From assembly GCF_042477335.2 (NCBI RefSeq), contig NC_091254.1, positions 97,153,501-97,217,500 of the forward strand: 64,000 bases of DNA, read 5' to 3'. The stretch comes from Ovis canadensis (lineage: Eukaryota > Chordata > Mammalia > Artiodactyla > Bovidae). The first letter of the stretch is position 1. Each line of letters starts with the position of its first letter. The notes below the pieces were generated by a model. It made no database searches. It worked only from the letters and a program-made list of their open reading frames with translations, and had not been told where the DNA came from. This document shows, piece after piece, positions 1 through 10,610 of the stretch. Made by a program: the position numbers and the translations under genes.

Positions 1-1483
1 GTCTTATAATCCTTCCATCTGTCACACCAGGGAAGCTGGAGGATTCTAAGCAGACAGAAGCGAACTCTATGACAGACATTCAGAGGCATACACCCTCAGA
101 GGCATAAAGATGTGATAACATTTGAGAGGATCCAGAAATGTGAACATCGGAGGCAGAAGAGAATTTACTTAGCAGACATTTTCAAGGAAGGCTGTCTACA
201 AGACTGCTCTAGCCCCATAGTTTTGTATGGAAAAAATAGTGAAGACATTCTTCAGGGGATGTTTTCCCAAGAGCACAGTATTATGCGAGTCATCTAATTG
301 CAGGCAAATGATAGATCCCAACTCAGTATGAGGAATTTGCATTCCTCTCTCTAGCCGTGAAACCTCCACTTAAAAAATATTGGGAAGATGTAGACAGAGA
401 GGAGGAAAACAAGCTGACTCGTGTATAGGCAGCATCAGTGTTAGACACCCAGAAGTGGCATCCTATTGAGAATGCGTGTGTTTTAAGATAAGTGGTTTGA
501 GTAGTGTGCCTTATTTCAAATTACAGCAGCTCATTCCTGTTTCCCTTAATATCACCAGGCACACTGCACAAGACAGATGGCCTTAATGGCCCGCAATGCC
601 AATATTCGAAATTCCCTGCCCAACTGTAACAATAATGTCCTTTCAAATTTTAATAACACCTGTCACCCTGGGGACCCATGACCCTCCTCCAGTTTCATTA
701 CACGCCGTGTTTCCATCAGGCGGGTTGTCTGTTTTGCTATTCTCTGCCAGGGAAGGATGACATTAGGGGTGTGCAAACTGGCTAATGTTATGACTTACAT
801 TAGTTAAAGTTTTAAAAAGTCTTGCATCATAGTTAGGCTCACAATCCCCTACGTATCGGTTCACAGGGTTTGCAATAACCATATGAGTTTTCCTGAACAG
901 CACCTTAACGATGAGTGCATTTAAAACAGGTAGACTCTAAATGAGCTTTGTCCTTCAAACATGAGCAAAAAGTGGCCTCTTCTTATGTATTCACTATGGG
1001 TGTGGGATTTTTCTCATACACGCCTTATTCACTTGCAGGGGGATGTGGAAGGACTTTGAATTTACACTTTCATTGTTTCAAAAGCATAGTTATCTCCATG
1101 GAATGCTTTCTCTTTGGAACTGAGAGCTGAAGGAAATGGGGGCGACCTAGATTACTCCCGTGGGGATGCTTGATGGGATTATGGGTCCATGGATTCCCTG
1201 AACAAAACTATTGCTGCTGAAGGATATCCGGGGCGATTTTGTCTCCACACCACCACGTGCCTCTGCTCCTGATGGTTTTCCTGATCCCCATGTCATTAAC
1301 CCACTGTCCCCTTGCTCCTCCTCCAAACCCCCCAGGCCTGGTCCCTTCTTACATTCAGGTCTACTCATAATTGCATAAGGAGTTTATCTTTAATGCTTAG
1401 TATTTATTTTGAACACAACAAACCCGTCTATATTCCAAAGATACAACTAATTTTAAGTCCTCTCACGGCCTTAAATAGTAGTA

Positions 1484-1514
<31 letters not shown>

Positions 1515-1799
1515 ATTTATCTGAAATGTTTATCACTAACTGGTCACGTTAGTTATTTCACTGAAAGTGTACAAAGTGGCCTTGAGTCCGTGGCGGGTTT
1601 GCTGTGTCGCTTTTACACGTGCGGCGGGGCTGGATTGAATGTATCTTGGACAAGGTGGTTGGCAGTCTGGACTGGATTTTTTCCCTCTTACCAATTTTGC
1701 AGTAAACCAATAAAACAATGAAACGTAAACAAAACAAGAGCGGCTAACATGCACACGCCCTTCCTCATGCCAGGCTGCGATGGGTGCCAGGCCCATCTT
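1..1799. other. Mostly unique non-coding DNA
   Basis: No gene or recognisable young repeat is seen apart from the TG run at 1,487. Short open frames here (for example 112-297) have no family resemblance. The part from about 540 to 860 has a mixed, non-repetitive composition and could be conserved non-coding sequence, but that needs a cross-species alignment. Confidence 0.5.
1487..1514. repeat. (TG)14 microsatellite
   Basis: An uninterrupted TG dinucleotide run of 28 bases, likely length-polymorphic. Confidence 0.95.
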
Positions 1800-1960
1800 A
1801 TTTCAGGAGCATGCTATGACGTGGCCCTGTCACCAGCCCCATTTGAGGGCTGAGGAGACAGAGGCACAGACAACGGGGGGCTCTTACCCCAGGAACGTCG
1901 GCATCAGGTGGGCCCAATGACTCTCTCAAGGCTGAGCTGCGTCAACCACAGAAAGAACGT
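1800..1960 (-). mobile_element. MIR-like SINE fossil
   Basis: The order 'ccccattt..gggctgaggagacagaggcacag...' matches the reverse strand of the MIR core (cccattttacagatgaggaaactgaggc), with many substitutions. An ancient mammal-wide tRNA-derived SINE is the best reading, but divergence is high. Confidence 0.4.
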
Positions 1961-2075
1961 GAAACCAGGGGCCCAGATGATCTGCGTGGGTCACAGGACT
2001 CGGTGCAAAATAGAAAGAGGGGACCTTTGTCCCAATCTGATTAAGCATTTCATGACAGTGGCGTTGGATGAAGGG

Positions 2076-2290
2076 CGAAAGTGAACATGAAGTCGCTCAG
2101 TTGTGTCCAACTCTTTGCGACCCCGTGGACTGTAGCCCACCAGGCTCCTCTGTCCATGGGATTCTCCAAGAATACTGGAGTGGGCTGCCATTTCCTTCTC
2201 CAGGGGATCTTCCCGACCCAGGGATCGAACCTGCATCTCCTGCGTTGGCAGGCGGACTCTTTACCACTGAGCCACCGCAGGAGGCCTTAC
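2076..2290 (-). mobile_element. Bov-tA SINE
   Basis: Read on the minus strand this is a tRNA-Glu-derived head (box-B-like 'ggttcgatccctggg' region, here at about 2,215-2,232) followed by the Bov-A part homologous to the BovB tail, whose complement starts near 2,090 ('gtcgctcagttgtgtccaac'). Near full length. No clear target duplication was found. Confidence 0.9.
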
Positions 2291-2368
2291 AGGTTTACAC
2301 ATTTCCATAAAGCTTGGCTTCAGGCTTCCGAAGCTGCCTCGGTTGACCCTCCATTGCGCTCTTGTGTG

Positions 2369-2389
2369 CACACACACACACACACACAC
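2369..2389. repeat. (CA)n microsatellite
   Basis: About 10 CA units, preceded directly by TGTGTG, so the locus is a short inverted alternating purine-pyrimidine tract. Confidence 0.9.
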
Positions 2390-3472
2390 CCAGAGCACGT
2401 TTTTCCCACACTATATTGCCCTGTCCACACAAATCTCTTGGTTCCTGCCCTAAGGCCATAGATTTCTCCTTTCTAAGGTTGATGGGACACGCATGTCACC
2501 AATGCTGGCAGCTTACAAGTCATTTGCTTCAGAGTTTCCAACAGTTTATCTTTTTCAGAAACACCAGTGACAGAGAACTGATGGTTTTCTATTCATATGC
2601 ATATTTCTTAATTTTCACAAATCAAGAAAATTCAGATTTATTCTTTTCTTATTTATTTCCTTATATATTTTGAGATGCTATTCATAATTTTTCCATAAAA
2701 GTGTTTATTTATATCGAGTCCTCATGCTTGTGCCTGATATCCAATTCAGAGTTCACATCCAAGAAGTTAAAAGTGACAATTGCTCCAGATTCTCCGCTTT
2801 CCACTTCATTTCACGGAGTCATGAATTCTCCATCTGTCCCCTTGAACTAGCATTTCAGGTCACCTCCTACCAGGATAGTCAAAACACTGCTTACCCAGCT
2901 TAATTGCTTCTCTCATGAGTTGTAGAAATAATAAGCATCACTTGTATCACTAGGAGTGTTATTTTGTGCTTAAATTTCCTGCAATTTGTGCACTAAATAG
3001 TCTTTAAATAACACATTCTATCTTATTCAGTTCAAGCAAAAGATTCTTGAGTATCTGACCAAAATTTTCTTCATCTGCTATGGGACTGCTGCAAGTGACT
3101 TTCTTTAACTGCCTAAACCTATGTGAATCCACTCCTCACCTTTTACTCTATACCTGAAATTTTACTTACAAAATTGCAAAAGTAGTAAATTTCGATTGTT
3201 AAATGGCAAGATAATGCAGCCATTCAATTTGGAATTCATTCCACCAAAGAAGGTATTTGAAGAGCACACAAAGCTCCTGAAGGATTTTAACCCCAATTTA
3301 CTGCTTATAATGAAAAGGAATAGGTGAGAACTTATTAACCCTTGATAATATGAAGATTAAATTTCAATGTAATATTGACAAAAGCTACTAGTTTAAAAGT
3401 GAGAGCGTGTCCTTATAACTGGCCAGCAAACAGCCTCCAAGCTGGCCCCTCTGTGGTCAGAGAGAATGTCTA
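2390..3472. other. AT-rich unique DNA
   Basis: No gene, RNA gene or assignable repeat is seen. The frame at 2,362-2,673 starts inside the CA microsatellite and resembles nothing known. Confidence 0.5.
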
Positions 3473-3542
3473 TCTGTCTGTCTGTCTGTCTGTCTGTCTC
3501 ACCTCTTCTCCTCTCTCTCTTTTCTCTCTGTTACTCTCTCAA
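3473..3542. repeat. (TCTG)n with polypyrimidine tail
   Basis: Nearly seven TCTG units (3,473-3,499) run into an imperfect CT-rich tract to about 3,542. A short unique stretch follows up to the SINE at 3,838. Confidence 0.9.
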
Positions 3543-3837
3543 ACCACTCCATCTGGTTGAAACCAGCTGTCAAGTTGTAAGTAAATGGCAAGAAATAGTA
3601 AATGGTCAAAGTCAATGGTCAAAGCTAGTGAAGAACCACGGCCTCCTCACGGCCGTAGGAGTGAAATTAGAAGCAGGTCCTCCAGTCCTAGTGGACACCT
3701 GAGATGACCACGTCCTCAGCTGGCAGCCTGACTCCAACCTCAGGAGAGTTTCTGAGCCAGGACCACTAGCTCTGAGCCTAAGCCCTAGGTTAAGCAACTG
3801 CCCGGCACACGACCCTCAGAAACCATGTCGATAACAG

Positions 3838-4032
3838 TGTTAGCTGCTCAGTCCAACTCTACGACCCTGTGGACTGTAGCCCACCAGGCTCCTCTGTCCA
3901 TGGAGCTCTCCAGGCAAGAATACTGGAGTGGATGGTCATTCCCTTCTCCAGGGGAGCTTCCTGACCCAGGGATCAAACCTGGGTCTCCTGCATTGCAGGC
4001 AGACTCTTTACCACTGAGCCACCAGGGAAGCA
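3838..4032 (-). mobile_element. Bov-tA SINE
   Basis: Minus-strand Bov-tA. The complement of the Bov-A part begins at about 3,842 and the tRNA head ends at 'gccaccagggaagc' near 4,032. A few bases of the usual 'gtgtccgactctttg' segment are missing near 3,852-3,862. Confidence 0.9.
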
Positions 4033-4091
4033 TGTGAGATAATAACTGTTGCTTTAAGTTGCTAAGATTCAGGGGCAAATTTGTTACATAG

Positions 4092-4256
4092 ATGCTGCTG
4101 CTAAGTCGCTTCAGTCGTGTCCAACTCTGTGCGACCCCATAGACGGCAGCCCACCAGGCTCCGCCATCCCTGGGATTCTCCAGGCAAGAACACTGGAGTG
4201 GGTTGCCATTTCCTTCTCCAATGCATCAAAGTGAAAAGTCAAAGTGAAGTCGCTCA
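4092..4256 (-). mobile_element. Bov-A type SINE with 11-bp target duplication
   Basis: Minus-strand Bov-A unit with the GCT-rich tail ('tgctgctgctaagtcgcttc') on the left and part of a second unit's start on the right, as in Bov-A2 elements. It is bracketed by a perfect direct repeat, ttgttacatag, at 4,081-4,091 and 4,257-4,267, which fixes both ends. Confidence 0.92.
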
Positions 4257-4267
4257 TTGTTACATAG

Positions 4268-4625
4268 CAAGAGATAGCTAAAACACTGGCCCGAGATCAT
4301 TGTGAACAGAAAATGAAGAATAAAATCACAGCAGATGCATCTGTCACACTCAGGAGTTTCCTTTTGGTTGTTGGCTTTTGTTATTGGGAAATAGTTAAAT
4401 CAAGAATGAACACATAGCTGTAGAAATAATTATACCTGTGGCTTAGATCTAATTTTCTTCATCATCCTGAACCTTATCTGCCAGATTTTTCAAGTCTTTT
4501 TTAATCTAGCCCTGCTTTATCCGTTTAAATGTGTTTCCCATGACCTCTCAATGGAGTGTAGGGTCTGGCCAGATTTCATTCTGTATCCAGAAGACTCGAA
4601 GTCATTTTTGCATCTTCATCCCACC
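4268..4625. other. Unique spacer
   Basis: Ordinary AT-rich non-coding sequence between the SINE and the BovB LINE. Nothing recognised. Confidence 0.5.
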
Positions 4626-6904
4626 ATAGTTAGTTAGTTAGTTCAGTTGCTCAGTCCTGTCTGACTCTTTTCGACCCCATGAATTGCAGCACCCCAGGCC
4701 TCCCTGTCCATCACCAACTCCTGGAGTTTAATCAAACTCATGTCCATCGAGTCGGTGATGCCATCCAGCCATCTCATCCTTGGTCGTCCCCTTCTCCTCC
4801 TGCCCCCAATCCCTCCTAGCATCAGAGTCTTTTCCAATGAGTCAACTCTTCGCATGAGGTGGCCAAAGTACTGGAGCTTCAGCTTTAGCATCATTCCTTC
4901 CAAAGAAATTCCAGGGCTGATCTCCTTCAGAATGGACTGGTTGGATCTCCTTGCAGTCCCAGGGACTCTCACGAGTCTTCTCCAACACCACAGTTCAAAA
5001 GCATCAATTCTTTGACACTCAGCCTTCTTCACAGTCCAACTCTCACATCCATACATGAACACTGGAAAAACCATAGCCTTCACTAGACGAACCTTTGGTG
5101 GCAAAGTAATGTCTCTGCTTTTCAATATGCTGTCTAGGTTGGTCATAACTTTCCTTCCAAGGAGTAAGCGTCTTTTAATTCATGGCTGCAATTACCATCT
5201 ACAGTGATTTTGGAGCCCCCCAAAATAAAATCTGACACTGTTTCCACTGTTTCCCCATCTACTTCCCATGAAGTGATGGGACCAGATGCCATGATCTTCA
5301 TTTCCTGAATGTTGAGCTTTAAGCCAACTTTTTCAATCTCCACTTTCACTTTCATCAAGAGGCTTTTTAGTTCCTCTTCACTTTCTGCCATAAGGGTGGT
5401 GTCATCTGCATATCTGAGGTTATGGATATTTCTCCCCGCAATCTTGATTCCAGCTTGTGCTTCTTCCAGCCCAGCATTTTTCATGGTGTACTCTGCATAG
5501 AAGTTAAATAAGCAGGGTGACAATATACAGCCTTGACACACTCCTTTTCCTATTTGGAACCAGTCTGTTGTTCCATGTCCAGTTCTAACTATTGTTTCCT
5601 GACCTGCATACAGGTTTCTCAAGAGGCAGGTCAGGTGGTCTGGTCTGCCTATCTCTTTCAGAATTTTCCGCAGTTTATAGTGATCCACACAGTCAAAGGC
5701 TTTGGCATAGTCAATAAAGCAGAAATAGATGTTTTCCTGGAACTCTCTTGCTTTTTCAACGATCCAGTAGATGTTGGCAATTTGATCTCTGGTTCCTCTG
5801 CCTTTTCTAAAACCAGCTTGAACATCTGGAAGTTCATGGTTCACGTACTGTTGAAGACTGGCTTGGAGAATTTTGAGCATTACTTTACTAGTGTGTGAGA
5901 TGAGTTCACTTGTGTGGTAGTTTGAGCATTCTTTGGCATTGCCTTTCTTTCATTAGAATGAAAACTGACCTTTTCCAGTCCTGTGGCCACTGCTGAGTTT
6001 TCCAAATTTGCTGGCATGTTGAGTGCAGCACTTTCACAGCATCATCTTTCAGGATTTGAAACAGCTCAACTGGAATTCCATCACCTCCACTAGCTTTGTT
6101 TGTAGGGATGCTTTCTAAGGCCCACTTGACTTCACATTCCAGGATGTCTGGCTCTAGATGAGTGATCACATCATCGTGATTATCTGGGTCATGAAGATCT
6201 TTTTCGCACTGTTCTTCCGTGTATTCTTGCCACCTCTTCTTTAACATCTTCTGCTTCTGTTAGGTCCAGACCATTTCTGTCCTTTATTGAGCCCATCTTT
6301 GCATGAAAAGCTCCCTTGGTATCTCTAATTTTCTTGAAGAGGTCTCTAGTCTTTCCCATTCTGTTGTTTTCCTCTGTTTCTTTGCACTGATCACTGAGGA
6401 AGGCTTTCTTATCTCTTCTTGCTATTCTCTGGAACTCTGCATTCAGATGCTTATATCTTTCCTTTTCTCCTTTGCTTTTCGTTTCTCTTCTTTTCATAGC
6501 TATTTGTAAGGCCTCCCGAGACAGCCATTTTGCTTTTTTGCATTTCTTTTCCGTGGGGATGGTCTTGATCCCTGTTTCCTGTATAGTATCATGAACCTCC
6601 ATCCCATAGTTCATCAGGCACTCTATCTATCAGATCTAGACCCTTAAATCTATTTCTCACTTCCACTGTATAATCATAAGGGATTTGACTTAGGTCATAC
6701 CTGAATGGTCTAGTGGTTTTCCCTACTTTCTTCAATTTAAGTCTGAATTTGGCAATAAGGAGTTCATGATCTGAGCCACAGTCAGCTCCTGGTCTTGTTT
6801 TTGTTGACTGTATAGAGCTTCTCCATCTTTGGCTGCAAAGAATATAATCAATCTGATTTTGGTGTTGGCCATCTGGTGATGCCCATGTGTAGAGTCTTCT
6901 CTTA
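4626..6904 (-). mobile_element. BovB LINE (RTE clade), 5'-truncated
   Basis: A minus-strand BovB copy. Its 3' end lies at the AGTT-repeat tail near 4,630 and its 5' truncation at about 6,904, inside the endonuclease ('...TWASPDGQHQNQIDYILCSQRW...'). Reading 5' to 3' the translated pieces are the end of the endonuclease with its SDH motif (6,589-6,903), the linker (6,189-6,614), the start of RT (5,906-6,247), the RT core (5,143-5,880) and the C-terminal segment (4,643-5,146). The pieces change frame between one another, so the element cannot make its polyprotein. BovB is the LINE that mobilises the ruminant Bov SINEs in trans (established knowledge). Confidence 0.96.
5143..5880 (-). pseudogene. 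BovB reverse-transcriptase core, frame still open
   Basis: A 245-codon stretch of the BovB ORF2-like protein. Visible RT motifs are motif A FIDYAKAFD (residues 55-63), motif B QGCILSPCLFN (116-126) and the catalytic YADD box (157-160, encoded at 5,401-5,412). An RTE protein is roughly 1,000 residues with an N-terminal APE-type endonuclease, so this is only the middle. The open frame ends at 5,143, where a lost base near 5,180 shifts frame, and it is cut off upstream at 5,881. The fragment is inferred to be non-functional, but it is the longest intact RT core in the window. Confidence 0.9.
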
Positions 6905-7095
6905 GATAATCCTAATTCTCCTTCAAAACACTGTTCAGACACCACCCAGTTGGCCTCATGAGAGCCCCTTTTTTGGACTGATCATACATACCCTGCTTTT
7001 CATTTAATATGTGTTCATTTTGATTTCTCTTTAAGGGGATGGATTCTTAAAATATAAGGACTCTGAGAGCAGCTCCGTCAGCACTGAATGTATTA

Positions 7096-7290
7096 GTGAA
7101 AGTCGCTCAGTCATGTCTGACTTTTTGTGATGCCATGGACTATAGAATCCATGGAATTCTTAGGCCAGAATACTGGGGTGGGTAGCCATTCCCTTCTCCA
7201 GGGGATCTTTCCAACCCAGGGATTGAACCCAGGTTGTCCACACTGCAGGCAGATTCTCTACCAGCTGAGCTACCAGGGAAGCCCCTTACT
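7096..7290 (-). mobile_element. Bov-tA SINE
   Basis: Minus-strand Bov-tA of the variant with 'actatagaatccatggaattct' in the Bov-A part. Imperfect flanking repeats (actgaatgtatt at about 7,083 and actaaatgtgtt at about 7,288) may be a decayed target duplication. It lies only about 60 bases from a Bov-tA in the opposite direction. Confidence 0.9.
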
Positions 7291-7350
7291 AAATGTGTTG
7301 TATGCACATAATTAAATTTTATTGGATTAAAAGATGTATTACGATCAAAC

Positions 7351-7565
7351 CAGGCTTCCCTGGTGGCTCAAATGGTAAAGAATCTGCCTGCAATGCAGGA
7401 GATCTGGGTTTGATCCCTGGATTGGGAATATCCCCTGGGGAAGGGAGTAGCAACCCATTCCAGTACTCTTGCCTGGAGAATTCCATGGGTGGAGGAGCCT
7501 GGTGGGCTACAGTCCATGGGGTTGTAAAGAGTTGGACACAACTGAGCAACTTCACTTTCACTTTT
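7351..7565 (+). mobile_element. Bov-tA SINE
   Basis: Plus-strand, full length: tRNA-Glu-derived head from 'caggcttccctggtggctca', then the Bov-A part, ending in 'ttcactttcactttt'. Flanking repeats acgatcaaac (7,341-7,350) and atgatcaaac (7,566-7,575) match at 9 of 10 positions and mark the target site. Confidence 0.95.
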
Positions 7566-7664
7566 ATGATCAAACAATAAACAAATACCGTGTCGTGCTT
7601 TGTGGTCTGCCAGTAACTTTCACAAACCTTATTTCATTTAATCCTCCCAACACTCAGTCAGCTA

Positions 7665-8240
7665 AGACACTGTTACGTGTCCTCCACAAATTCACATGCT
7701 GAAGCCTCACCCCCAGCACCTCAAAATGTGGCTGCATTTGAAGAGAGGATCTTTACAGTGGTACTTAAGATAAAATAAGGATATGAGTGGATTCTAATCC
7801 AACATGGGGTTTTCCCAGTGCCTCAGTGGAAAAGAATCCGCCTGCAATGTAGGAGTTGTAAGAGGTGTGAATTCGATCCTTGGGTTGGGAAGATCTCCTG
7901 GAGGAGGGCATGGCAATCCACTCCAGATCCTTGCCTGGATAATCCCACGGAGAAGCTTGGTGGGCTACAGTCCATGGGGTCACAGAGTCGGACATGACTG
8001 AAGTGATTTAGCATGCAGGCACAATCCAACATGATCATTGTTCTCATAAGAAGAAGAGGTCAGGACACAGACACTCACAGGGAGAAGATACCCATCCACC
8101 AGCGAAGAAGAGAGGCCTCAAAGGGACACTTGATCTTGGACTCCCAGCCTCCAGGATTGTGAGGAAATGAAATTTCTCTCGTGTAAGCTGCCCAGTCTGC
8201 AGCCCTTTCTCATGGCAACCCTGGCAACCTAAGGCAGGCA
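7665..8240 (+). mobile_element. Ancient L1M-like repeat, split by a SINE
   Basis: Outer parts 7,672-7,806 ('tcacatgctgaagcctcacccccag') and 8,023-8,240 ('ccagcctccaggattgtgagg') match a widespread placental repeat that I take to be an L1M-type 3' region. The SINE at 7,807-8,022 interrupts it. The same family occurs on the opposite strand at 17.5 and 37.3 kb. The exact subfamily is not assigned. Confidence 0.6.
7807..8022 (+). mobile_element. Bov-tA SINE with 11-bp target duplication
   Basis: Plus-strand Bov-tA with a slightly degenerate tRNA head ('tttcccagtgcctcagtgg'). Perfect direct repeats aatccaacatg at 7,796-7,806 and 8,023-8,033 bracket it, proving insertion into the older repeat. Confidence 0.94.
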
Positions 8241-9413
8241 TTTACATAGCGATGCTGTGACAAGGCTGGTACCTCCCTACTGGGCAGTCGTCCTGGACCC
8301 AAGTCCAAGGTTGTGAAAACACTTAGAGCTTTAGAAATAGAAGTTGATTGGGTATGTTTTGCCTTTATTTTACAATCTTGACTTCATGTTAACCTTATAA
8401 ATCTTTTAAACTAATCAAGTCAGTTAGGGCCAAGCATAAAACCTTACTACTTGCTTTGTTCATAATGAAATGAATAAGATTTAAAATGAACAGACTCTGT
8501 AGGGCTTCGGTTATCTTTGAAGCCCATAGGGGTGAAAAAATTTAACTGAGTGTAATTTTTATGTGGAAAATTACATGCAACTTTATTAATCTAATATCTT
8601 CCACTCTGCTTCTTAATTCTAACCATCATTTCAGTACAGAGTTATAAAAAGCAATTTATTTGGAACATTAGGAAAATGATCAAGGTTATCAGAGATTAAG
8701 GGGCATGAAGTCTGCTGTTTGCTTTCAGTGTGAGGGAAGCAGATAAAATGAGACTAGAAAAATGAGACTAGCTCCAAATGGATGGTGAATACACGGCATT
8801 CATTTTATGCTTGTTTATTATTTTATATAAGTTTGATATCTTTTTTGAATGGGAAGATAAAGGAAACAGCAAGCAAAAGCTGAAGAATTGCTGACTCTAA
8901 TACTGATGAACACAGAGAGAAACGATCCAGGTCCTCCTTTGTTACTGAGGCCAGAAGAGAAACTTGGGGATGTTATCTGTCACCCAAGTAGTATTCAGGA
9001 CCTAGAGTCCTTCCCAGAAAATGTAACTCTTCGCTACTTAGACTATGAAGTGTGATGAGATGACTGGAATCAAGGTCAACGAGAAAAAAATAACTTGGCA
9101 AAAATGGGTGAGGACTGAGGGTGCCTGAGTTGGCAGAGAATAGGGCTCCAGGTGTGCCCAGAGATAGAACTTTGGGGTTCTTCAGGGAAAGAAGGGATTT
9201 TGATCAGCGACAAAGGAGAGAGAATTCCAGGCAGAGGAATAATGTGAGCAAATTTAGGGAAGCTAAAAAAAATCATGGTGCATTTATACCTTAGAAACCT
9301 CATTAAAAAGTCAGAAAAATGACTTCTATGACATTATAATTCATGTCGTGAGTCACATATAATATGTGAATTCACATATATAATTCACAAATAATTATAA
9401 TTAAACAATAACT
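8241..9413. other. Unique AT-rich DNA
   Basis: No gene or assignable repeat is seen over 1.2 kb. It ends in an AT-rich, locally palindromic stretch (about 9,330-9,420). Confidence 0.5.
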
Positions 9414-9426
9414 ATGATTATTTACA

Positions 9427-9775
9427 AAGGCTTCCCTGGTGGCTCAGACGGTAAAGCGTCTGTCTGCAATGCAGGAGACCTGGGTTCGATCCCTGGGTTG
9501 GGAAGATCCCCTGGAGAAGGAAATGGCAGCCAGTACTCTTGCCTGGAAAATCCCATGGACGGAGGAGCCTGGTGGGCTGCAGTCCATGGGGTCACTAAGA
9601 GTCAGACACGACTGAGCAGCTTCACTTTCACTTTTCACTTTCCTTCATTGGAGAAGGAAATGGCAACCCACTCCAGTGTTCTTGCCTGGAGAATCCCAGG
9701 GACGGGGGAGCCTGGTGGGCTGCGTCTCTGGGGGTCGCACAGAGTCGGACTCGACTGAAGTGACTTAGCAGCAGC
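9427..9775 (+). mobile_element. Composite Bov-tA + Bov-A SINE, 13-bp target duplication
   Basis: One 349-base insertion containing a tRNA-Glu head plus Bov-A unit (9,427-9,650) joined to a second Bov-A unit (9,650-9,775) ending in the 'acttagcagcagc' tail. A single pair of perfect 13-base repeats (atgattatttaca, 9,414-9,426 and 9,776-9,788) brackets both units, so they moved together rather than inserting separately. Confidence 0.95.
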
Positions 9776-9788
9776 ATGATTATTTACA

Positions 9789-10184
9789 GAGTCAACACAT
9801 ACTTCTGAGTACTGTCTTCAGTAATACTGAATCCTGACCATAGCAAATTAATCCAAATATGACTTTCACGTATTAATTCTGTCAACACCCAAGCTGCACT
9901 TCTAGGTGCCAGTCACTGCAGGCGGGACTTAGAGCACAAAGCAGATAAGGTGCATGCTTCCTTCTCCAGCAGCAGTGGATGGAGGAAACGAGAAAGTTAA
10001 CAAGCCATCAGGGTGCAGCGAAATGGTCCTGCGATGGCAAGATGCCCCTCCCCAGGGCTGAGAGAGCTCCCAGGAGAGCAAGGTGGCTCAGAGAGTGGGG
10101 GAGGAGTGATTAGAACAGAAGTTCTAAAAGAGGTGACACTTGGTCCCCATCATCCAGCAAAAAAAGGAATTAGATAGAAGCAAG
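9789..10184. other. Unique DNA
   Basis: Moderately GC-rich spacer. Nothing recognised. Confidence 0.45.
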
Positions 10185-10610
10185 TCATGTAAGGATGTGA
10201 GAGCTGGACCATGAAGAAGGCTGAGCCCTGAAGAAGTGACGCTTTTGACCTGTGGTGTTGGAGAAGACTCTTGAAAGTCCCTTGGATTGCAAGGAGATTC
10301 AACCAGTCCATCCTAAAGGAAATCAGTCCTGAATGTTCATTGGAAGGACTGATGTGGAAGCTGAAACTCCAATACTTTGGCCATCTGATGAGAAGAACTG
10401 ACTCATTGGAAAAGACCCTGATGCTGGGAAAGATTGAGGGCAGGAGGAGAAAGGGACGACAGAGGATGAGATGGCTGGATGGCATCACCGATTCAATGGA
10501 CATGGGTTTGAGTTAGTTTCGGGAGTTGCTGATGGACATGCAAGTCTGGTGTGCTGCAGTCTGTGGGGTCGCAAGAGTCAGACACGACTGAGCAACTGAG
10601 CTGAACTGAA
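10185..10610 (+). mobile_element. BovB LINE 3' fragment
   Basis: Plus strand, beginning in the C-terminal coding part ('aaggatgtgagagctgg', product ...CESW...) and running to the ACTGAGCTGAACTGAA tail. The open stretch 10,271-10,516 reads as the BovB C-terminus ([13 protein letters not shown].. then [12 protein letters not shown]). Severely 5'-truncated. Confidence 0.93.

Noticed and set aside
2076..2290. tRNA gene suggested by box-B-like sequences here and in every Bov-tA
   Set aside because: These are tRNA-derived SINE heads joined to Bov-A, with no intact cloverleaf or anticodon arm.
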